Both the position numbers and the translations under genes were made by a program. Below, in pieces: positions 7,144 to 10,835 of a stretch of DNA of 10,835 nucleotides. Source of the stretch: MHLP01 sp043736515 (GTDB lineage: Bacteria; Patescibacteriota; Minisyncoccia; Phycocordibacterales; UBA6899). The stretch is taken from positions 1-10,835 of the forward strand of contig JAYTCK010000019.1 in the NCBI GenBank assembly GCA_043736515.1. Direction: 5' to 3'. How positions within the stretch are numbered: the first letter of the stretch is position 1; each line of letters opens with the position of its first letter. Under the pieces are notes generated by a model. That model was not told the DNA's origin and ran no database searches. It saw only the letters and a program-made list of their open reading frames with translations.

Positions 7144-7322
7144 ATGTTGAACGAGCACTTATTGCGTTAGCAAAACGCGACCAGGTACCTCACGCCACAA
7201 AAGCGGCGGAACTGCTTCGTCAGGCGCTTGAAATTGAGGAAGATCGTGTCTTCGATGCAGTCGGGAGCATGCGTGAAGAAGGTGGAGCAAAGTTTGTTTC
7301 CCACAAGAAAGCATGGCGATAA
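7101..7322 (+). CDS. ribbon-helix-helix antitoxin (RelB/ParD type)
   Basis: A 73-aa protein with the usual antitoxin layout. An N-terminal beta strand, MKTRINVSISSD, is followed by two helices (about 14-45, including RALIALAKRD and TKAAELLRQAL), the ribbon-helix-helix DNA-binding fold. An acidic C-terminal part (EIEEDRVFDAVGSMREEGG) probably wraps the toxin. It should neutralise the downstream toxin and repress the operon together with it. ATG 7101 is the first start; ATG 7110 gives the more typical MKTRINV beginning and leaves a short leader after the predicted transcription start. The last 10 nt overlap the toxin gene, indicating translational coupling. Confidence 0.85.
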   Translation: MSTMKTRINVSISSDVERALIALAKRDQVPHATKAAELLRQALEIEEDRVFDAVGSMREEGGAKFVSHKKAWR

Positions 7323-7600
7323 TATTTACCATTCTCTATCATCCAAGGGTTGCAGAAGATGACATACCCGCTCTTTCTGCTACGTGGAAGGATGGCGTTC
7401 GATCTGCCATAGAGGAAAAACTTACAGTTGCGCCCGAAGACTTTGGCAAACCGCTCCGCCAATCGCTTCGAGGGTATCGAAAACTTCGTGTTGGTGACTA
7501 TCGAATTATTTTTCGGATTGAGCGCCACACCGTTTATGTACTCGCCATCCTTCATCGCTCAATTGTCTACAAAAACGCGGCAAGGCGGCAGCGCCGGTAG
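7313..7600 (+). CDS. RelE/ParE-family toxin
   Basis: A 95-aa small basic protein with the core signature of the RelE/ParE superfamily: GKPLRQSLRGYRKLRVGDYRIIF (45-67) followed by VYVLAILHRSIVY (74-86). Arg59, Arg64, His81/Arg82 and Tyr86 sit where family members keep functional residues. RelE-type toxins cut mRNA on the ribosome, while ParE-type toxins poison DNA gyrase; the sequence alone does not decide, though the HR..VY ending fits the RelE side. The start overlaps the antitoxin by 10 nt, and AAGAAAG just upstream may serve as a weak ribosome site. The pair lies between the two surface cassettes and is probably an independent stabilising or accessory module. Confidence 0.88.
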   Translation: MAIIFTILYHPRVAEDDIPALSATWKDGVRSAIEEKLTVAPEDFGKPLRQSLRGYRKLRVGDYRIIFRIERHTVYVLAILHRSIVYKNAARRQRR

Positions 7601-7710
7601 TAGGATCTTGTTTTGTGGATCTCAGTAAACAAAAACAGGTTCGAGGTATACTCATCACAGCACCCAGTTTGCCCAGAAGATGGAGGCTTTTGAGCACAAA
7701 CATCTACCGC

Positions 7711-7873
7711 AGCTCCTCAGAGCGAGGCCAGAATCTTTTCAGAAACTCCGCAGTATTATGCATTATCCTAAAAGCGAGGGTTCTACTTTTGAAAGACATT
7801 GGGCATGGCATTTACTACAAAACCCCAACGCAACTCCTAGAAGCGAGGCCAGAATCTTTTCGGAGTCTCCGCA
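7711..7873 (+). repeat. degenerate three-unit repeat array B
   Basis: Three units share AGCGAGG cores at 7721, 7773 and 7842. Units 1 and 3 are close copies of each other: CTCCT.AGAGCGAGG or CTCCTAGAAGCGAGG, then CCAGAATCTTTTC, then a CTCCGCAG ending. Unit 2 (CCTAAAAGCGAGGGTTC) matches unit 2 of array A, and the downstream CCCCAACGCAACTC matches the CCCAACGCAGCTC of array A. Core spacing (52 and 69) mirrors array A (about 47 and 70). Confidence 0.65.
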
Positions 7874-7959
7874 GGCGCGAAGCTTGGACCTGTCATAGTG
7901 CATTTTTACTTGACAGGTTCGCGCCGAGGACGGTTTCACCCGCCGCTGGAGCGGGTGAA
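7874..7959 (+). other. double hairpin block upstream of surface gene copy 2
   Basis: GGCGCGA (7874-7880) plus ACCTGTCA (7888-7895) pair with TGACAGGT (7911-7918) plus TCGCGCC (7919-7925), giving a 15-bp stem with a 7-nt bulge. A second perfect 9-bp hairpin follows, TTCACCCGC (7935-7943) with GCGGGTGAA (7951-7959). It occupies the place of the three-way junction before copy 1, between repeat array and TTATCCACA, but the sequence is unrelated. Structured RNA or terminator-like function is possible. Confidence 0.5.
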
Positions 7960-7993
7960 TGTGCTTCGAAAAGATTTGCTGGCCGAGCGTAAG

Positions 7994-8002
7994 TTATCCA
8001 CA
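7994..8002 (+). promoter_or_regulatory. DnaA-box-like site upstream of surface gene copy 2
   Basis: A perfect TTATCCACA lies within the 17-mer AGTTATCCACAGCTTTC shared with the copy 1 region, 51 bp before the start of TATAAT. The weaker follow-on boxes seen before copy 1 are absent here and replaced by a C-rich stretch. Confidence 0.45.
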
Positions 8003-8044
8003 GCTTTCTTGCTCCACCCCACCCCGCCCACCCCCGACCTAAGG

Positions 8045-8050
8045 TATAAT
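8045..8050 (+). promoter_or_regulatory. candidate -10 box for surface gene copy 2
   Basis: A perfect TATAAT sits at the same distance from TTATCCACA as in copy 1 and has no clear -35. Transcription from here gives a leader of about 180 nt that begins with the hairpin at 8060-8088. Confidence 0.4.
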
Positions 8051-8059
8051 TAACCCCAG

Positions 8060-8088
8060 GTGAACGCCCGATAGGGGAGAGAGTTCAC
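8060..8088 (+). other. leader hairpin of surface gene copy 2
   Basis: GTGAAC (8060-8065) pairs with GTTCAC (8083-8088), enclosing an inner CCC-GATA-GGG hairpin. It would form the 5' end of the message if transcription starts after the TATAAT at 8045, and could protect or regulate it. Copy 1 has no equivalent. Confidence 0.35.
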
Positions 8089-8189
8089 AAACCCATATTG
8101 TTTGAAAGAAGCGCATAATAATGTGAATTTCCCACTTTCTGAACATGCTTGTTCCCACGACAAGGATGATCCGCAGAAGGTTTTTTATC

Positions 8190-8217
8190 TTGACCTTTAT
8201 TTTACTCACATCATTAT
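8190..8217 (+). promoter_or_regulatory. possible proximal promoter of surface gene copy 2
   Basis: TTGACC (8190-8195, 5 of 6) and CATTAT (8212-8217, 4 of 6) are 16 bp apart. A start near 8224 would leave about 12 nt of leader without a Shine-Dalgarno sequence. The AT-rich stretch before the gene resembles that of copy 1 (ATTATT..TTTATTT..GTTCATATG), but copy 1 lacks a good -35. Confidence 0.3.
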
Positions 8218-8228
8218 TCGTTTATTTC

Positions 8229-8242
8229 AGTTCATATGAACT
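8229..8242. promoter_or_regulatory. perfect palindrome over the start codon, copy 2
   Basis: AGTTCATATGAACT is a perfect 14-bp palindrome around the ATG, two bases longer than in copy 1. It could be a protein site or could fold the message over its start codon; no ribosome-binding sequence is visible. Confidence 0.35.
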
Positions 8243-9357
8243 ATCTCAGTTCTTTTAAGTCTCTCTCACGTGCGAAACAATTAGCAGCTGCACTCATTGT
8301 GGGAATCCTGGCCTCGACCGTCGGTTTTTCCGCACTCTTCTCGACTGCGTCTGCAGCGCAGCTCACATTCGTGAGCGATACGGCCTCAAGTTCTGCGCCG
8401 TCGGCCGCGACGAATCATTATATTGCATGGACTGCACCGAATGCTATTACGTTTCCTGCGACTACAACTATTCAGTATGATCCTTCGGGGCTCACATTTA
8501 CCTTTGGGCAGCTCGGGACGAGTGACCTGACGGTGAGTGGAATGACGCTTGTTGCAAATATTGGAGCTTGTGCGGCTGCGGATAATGTATTTCTCTATGC
8601 AACCACATCCGATACGATAACTTTTCAACTGTGTTCCGGGGCAACTGTCGGATCCGGCGCTAAGACCGTAAACGTCGGTGGCAGCAAAATCACCAACCCC
8701 AGTGGTGCTGGCTCCTACGTGGTCCGCATCTTCAACGGGGCATCAGACTTCGCTGACACTCGTGTCGCCATCATCAGCGCTGTGACCGTTACCGCAGTTG
8801 TCGACACCTCGCTCACCTTCACGATCAACTCAGTCGCCGTGGGAACAGTTGTAAACGGCACTACGACGAACGCAACGTCAACCGCAACGACAATCACCTT
8901 CGGTACCACGACTCCCGGAATCCCCAAAATCGCCGCACAAGACCTTCGTGTGACGACTAATGCGAAAAATGGCTTCCAGGTTACGGTGATACAAAATGCA
9001 AACCTCACCTCAAACAGTGGTGCAGATATTGATGTCTTCCTCGCAAACAATGGTACGGGAACTCCCAGTTCATGGCAGGCACCATACAACACTCTTACCG
9101 ATGAAAACACTTGGGGTCATTACGGCTTAATGAGTGACGACGCTGATCTCACGGGCGGGGCATTCGGCTCGAACCTTTGGGTGGGTAACTTTGCCACCAC
9201 CACTCGTGTTGTCTTCACTCACGCAACTTCATCGGACGGCACCACACAGAATATTGGTATGACCAAAGTTGCTTATGCCCTTCAAGTCGGACCACTCCAG
9301 GAAGCTGCGACGGACTATACCAACACCCTTACCTACGTCTGTACCCCAACGTTCTAA
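8236..9357 (+). CDS. secreted CPR surface protein, WxL-like C-terminus, copy 2
   Basis: A 373-aa paralogue of the protein at 3172-4293, aligning without gaps and differing at 25 positions by my count (about 93% identity). Eight differences lie in the signal peptide core (18-33), six in the loop and strand around Cys112 (106-119), and the rest are scattered; the last third is almost identical. The same export signal, three cysteines (112, 133, 369) and YTNTLTYVCTPTF ending are present. At DNA level, identical blocks alternate with blocks rich in silent changes, which suggests gene conversion. Unlike copy 1, about 285 nt of non-coding sequence separate its stop from the shared terminator. Both copies are intact, so differential expression or antigenic variation is possible (inference). 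Confidence 0.92.
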   Translation: MNYLSSFKSLSRAKQLAAALIVGILASTVGFSALFSTASAAQLTFVSDTASSSAPSAATNHYIAWTAPNAITFPATTTIQYDPSGLTFTFGQLGTSDLTVSGMTLVANIGACAAADNVFLYATTSDTITFQLCSGATVGSGAKTVNVGGSKITNPSGAGSYVVRIFNGASDFADTRVAIISAVTVTAVVDTSLTFTINSVAVGTVVNGTTTNATSTATTITFGTTTPGIPKIAAQDLRVTTNAKNGFQVTVIQNANLTSNSGADIDVFLANNGTGTPSSWQAPYNTLTDENTWGHYGLMSDDADLTGGAFGSNLWVGNFATTTRVVFTHATSSDGTTQNIGMTKVAYALQVGPLQEAATDYTNTLTYVCTPTF

Positions 9358-9507
9358 AACTTCCAAATTTGGCGCACTTCTGGCACAGTATCCTCGGTGA
9401 GTCTGGCGGACGTATCATGACACAAGGTCACTTCCATTATTTCTAAGCGTAATACCGCTAAGAAAAATTGGTCGCTCACCCACCTGCTCCGAAACTGCCC
9501 GGGCGCC

Positions 9508-9536
9508 ACACCCCAATCCCATCCCGAAAGTGAAAG
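9508..9536 (+). pseudogene. 5S rRNA-like fragment (doubtful)
   Basis: ACACCC, then ATCCCATCCCGAA (9516-9528) and AGTGAAAG, closely follow the order of the conserved loop B/helix III/loop C part of bacterial 5S rRNA (ACACCCGATCCCATCCCGAAC...AAGTGAAAC). About five bases expected to close helix III are missing, and the rest of 5S is not evident. It could be a decayed fragment, a mimic, or chance. It is not an intact 5S gene. Confidence 0.2.
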
Positions 9537-9636
9537 TTTGAGCTTCGTGTTGGATGCATCAGCTTTGGGATGCTCGCATCATTCAGATGATGCCCACCCA
9601 GGATGCCTCCTTGGTAATTGGCACCCGTTCAAACTT
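9534..9636 (+). ncRNA. candidate multibranched structured RNA
   Basis: AAGTTTGAGC (9534-9543) pairs with GTTCAAACTT (9627-9636) in a 10-bp closing stem containing one G-U pair. It encloses GCATC/GATGC (9556-9573), the perfect 7-bp hairpin GCATCAT-TCAG-ATGATGC (9576-9593), and a weak CCAGG/CCTTGG hairpin (about 9598-9614). The part GTTTGAGC can instead pair with GCTC-CG-AAAC at 9486-9495, giving two exclusive folds. It ends 20 nt before the terminator hairpin. No known family is recognised. Confidence 0.4.
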
Positions 9637-9642
9637 ATAGAA

Positions 9643-9688
9643 TTGGGAAAACTAGGAACAAGCACCTCGCTCGGGGTGCTTGTTTTTT
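9643..9688 (+). terminator. Rho-independent terminator after surface gene copy 2
   Basis: AACAAGCACC (9657-9666) pairs perfectly with GGTGCTTGTT (9675-9684) around an 8-nt loop, followed by T residues to 9688. The block starting TTGGGAAAACTAGG at 9643 is a near-exact copy of 4305-4351, showing that the terminator was duplicated with the gene. Confidence 0.9.
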
Positions 9689-9717
9689 GGGGTTAAGGGG
9701 AAGTGTGGGCAAATAGC

Positions 9718-9746
9718 TGGTCAATCGTGAAGTCTCCATTTATAAT
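9718..9746 (+). promoter_or_regulatory. candidate promoter of DUF916-like paralogue 3
   Basis: TGGTCA (9718-9723, 4 of 6) and a perfect TATAAT (9741-9746) are 17 bp apart, placed just after the terminator. The -10 lies in the palindrome TCCATT-TAT-AATGGA (9735-9749), a possible repressor site. The leader would be about 113 nt. A weaker pair closer to the gene (TTGATC at 9802) is an alternative. Confidence 0.5.
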
Positions 9747-9865
9747 GGAAAGAATGTTTTGCAGAGGGGTTTAGGGCGTAGTACCCCAACACTGATTCTT
9801 TTTGATCTTATAGACTATTTATCACTAATAATAAATTCCCGCTGTTGCGGAAGAATTACATTTTT

Positions 9866-10835
9866 ATGGCACGCTTTAAAAATTTAGTACATGTGCTCTT
9901 TGTTCTTGTGGCAATCGTTCTTTTGACACCTTCGTCTGTTTTTGCCCAGGAGCGAGTGAGTTTCAAAATCTCCCCAACGCTAATTGAGGAGAAGCTCGAG
10001 CCAGGATCTAGTTACGATTTCGTCATGAATATTCAGAACCTCGGGACTGACGATGCGCTGCTTTATCCTGTTGCACGCAATATTATTAATATTGACGAAA
10101 AGCAGCACCCTATATACTCGAGCACTGAGGGTGAGTTTCAGTATGAACTTGCATCGTGGATAACATACAAGGAATCGCAACTGCGCCTCATGCCGGGGGA
10201 ATCAAGTATGCTCCACTTCAAGGTCGCTATTCCAGCAGATGCAAGCCCCGGGTCGCACATGGCAGGACTTTTCCTATCCTCGAAACCATCAGATGACGTG
10301 AAACTCGGATCAGCGATCGCACTTGATGTGGGAGCTATCATCCATTTCCAGATTTCTGGAGAGGTCATCCAAGATACACGTATCCGTGAGTTTTTTTCTG
10401 AAAAGTCCGTATACGGAGCACCCGGAGCAAACTTCGCTATTAATGTAGAAAATTTAGGCAACATCCTCTCACGTCCACGTGGACTCATCGACATCACGAA
10501 CATGTTTGGCAAAAAAGTTGCCTCTATTCCCGTCAATGAAGATGTGTTTGGTATTTTTCCTAAAAAATCACGAGAGTTTAAGGCAGCATGGGCTCCTGAA
10601 GATATGCATATCGGACGGTTTGAAGCAGTCGTCGCACTTTCCGTAGAGGGCCCGCAGGGCAATCAGACCATTTCGCGAGTACTCCAATTTTGGATACTTC
10701 CCATGAATTTCATTATGCCAATTCTCGGCGGACTGCTCGGGTTCATCATTGTTGTGTATTTCCTGCTTCGACTCTATGTGAATCGGCAACTTGCAGGATA
10801 TCGCAGAAGTGGAGGTGGCGCACAGGGCACAGGTG
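9866..10835 (+). CDS. DUF916/WxL-interacting-like membrane protein, paralogue 3 (partial)
   Basis: An open frame of 323 codons without a stop, cut by the window edge. The signal peptide (1-27) ends SSVFAQ. The ectodomain (about 30-275) repeats the marks of the two paralogues at the window start: ASWITY (96-101), LMPGESSMLHFKVAIPADASPG (108-129), VENLGNILSRPRG, DITNMFGKKV, IGRFEAVVAL and FWILP (275-279). A membrane helix (about 280-303) and a basic start of a cytoplasmic tail, ending in a Gly-rich stretch, follow. It looks closer to paralogue 2 than to paralogue 1. ATG 9866 is chosen because it begins a normal signal peptide; no Shine-Dalgarno sequence is visible, only a small CCGC/GCGG hairpin about 15 nt upstream. 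It follows surface gene copy 2 but has its own promoter candidate. The role as a membrane partner of secreted surface proteins is inferred. Confidence 0.88.
   Translation, partial: MARFKNLVHVLFVLVAIVLLTPSSVFAQERVSFKISPTLIEEKLEPGSSYDFVMNIQNLGTDDALLYPVARNIINIDEKQHPIYSSTEGEFQYELASWITYKESQLRLMPGESSMLHFKVAIPADASPGSHMAGLFLSSKPSDDVKLGSAIALDVGAIIHFQISGEVIQDTRIREFFSEKSVYGAPGANFAINVENLGNILSRPRGLIDITNMFGKKVASIPVNEDVFGIFPKKSREFKAAWAPEDMHIGRFEAVVALSVEGPQGNQTISRVLQFWILPMNFIMPILGGLLGFIIVVYFLLRLYVNRQLAGYRRSGGGAQGTG

Larger units (their letters stand above)
7601..8235. other. long intergenic control region upstream of surface gene copy 2
   Basis: No convincing gene lies here; the frames at 7615-7992 and 7680-7898 run across the repeat array and hairpins and are probably chance. 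It contains repeat array B, a hairpin block, a perfect TTATCCACA, a C-rich stretch (8013-8038), a TATAAT, a leader hairpin and a possible second promoter near the gene. This is the diverged counterpart of 2682-3171. The first 110 bases (7601-7710) show nothing I can name. Confidence 0.6.
9358..9642 (+). other. extra structured 3' segment between copy 2 and its terminator
   Basis: Copy 1 has 11 nt between stop codon and conserved terminator block; copy 2 has 285 nt, with no gene. Clear structures are CCAAATTTGG (9363-9372), the hairpin 9440-9465 (TTTCT.AGCG with CGCT.AGAAA), the GCCCGGGC palindrome (9497-9504), and a multibranched domain at 9534-9636. A stretch at 9508-9536 resembles part of 5S rRNA. 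It may be a long structured 3'UTR, an independent small RNA using the shared terminator, or an insertion. Confidence 0.5.

Noticed and set aside
2683..7873. CRISPR array made of the AGAAGCGAGG units
   Set aside because: Only three diverged units per array, irregular spacing, and spacer sequences partly shared between arrays; no cas genes.
7615..7992. 125-codon frame (and an overlapping 72-codon frame) over repeat array B
   Set aside because: The frame is made of non-coding repeat units and hairpins, and array A does not keep it.
8715..9110. 131-codon minus-strand frame in surface gene copy 2
   Set aside because: A shadow of Thr/Val-rich coding sequence; the shorter version in copy 1 results from the same codons.
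9440..9640. Intact 5S rRNA gene
   Set aside because: Only the loop B/C part is similar; the helix III closing strand, helix IV/V signature and terminal stem are not found.
1..10835. Alternative genetic code with TGA as glycine
   Set aside because: No complete gene here ends in TGA, but none contains an in-frame TGA either, so there is no positive sign of recoding.

Overview
The window looks like a chromosomal segment of a Patescibacteria (CPR) bacterium, most likely a Parcubacteria-type lineage. The grounds are: the two 373-aa secreted proteins ending in YVCTPTF belong to a surface-protein family I know mainly from those genomes; the other genes are almost all short secreted or membrane-anchored proteins; Shine-Dalgarno sequences are weak or absent; and base composition is moderate. 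Every complete gene ends in TAA or TAG, so the window does not show whether TGA is reassigned. No strain can be named. All real genes are on the + strand.

Layout. (1) 5-2681: two adjacent genes for paralogous type I membrane proteins with a DUF916/WxL-interacting-protein-like ectodomain, 19 bp apart and probably one operon. (2) 2682-3171: a long intergenic region with a three-unit degenerate repeat array, a predicted three-way-junction structure, a perfect TTATCCACA (DnaA-box) sequence with weaker copies after it, and a TATAAT. (3) 3172-4293: secreted surface protein, copy 1, with a strong terminator. (4) 4416-6848: an 810-aa secreted multidomain Ig-like protein with an internally duplicated four-cysteine module and a C-terminal helical domain, ending at a strong terminator. 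(5) 6849-7600: a REP-like palindrome, then a RelBE/ParDE-type toxin-antitoxin pair with a clear promoter and an 11-bp inverted-repeat operator candidate. (6) 7601-8235: a second, diverged copy of the repeat array, another hairpin block, TTATCCACA and TATAAT. (7) 8236-9357: surface protein copy 2, about 93% identical to copy 1. About 285 nt of structured non-coding sequence follow it, then the same terminator as copy 1. (8) 9866-window end: a third DUF916-like membrane protein, truncated by the window edge.

Working together (inference): three membrane-anchored DUF916-like proteins flank two secreted beta-rich proteins whose C-termini resemble the end of WxL domains. In Firmicutes, WxL proteins and DUF916/DUF3324 partners are encoded together and form a cell-surface complex. 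This locus could be a CPR counterpart, with the 810-aa Ig-like protein as a further exported component. The surface gene and its control region form a duplicated cassette whose coding sequences show a mosaic consistent with gene conversion, while the flanking repeats and leaders have diverged.
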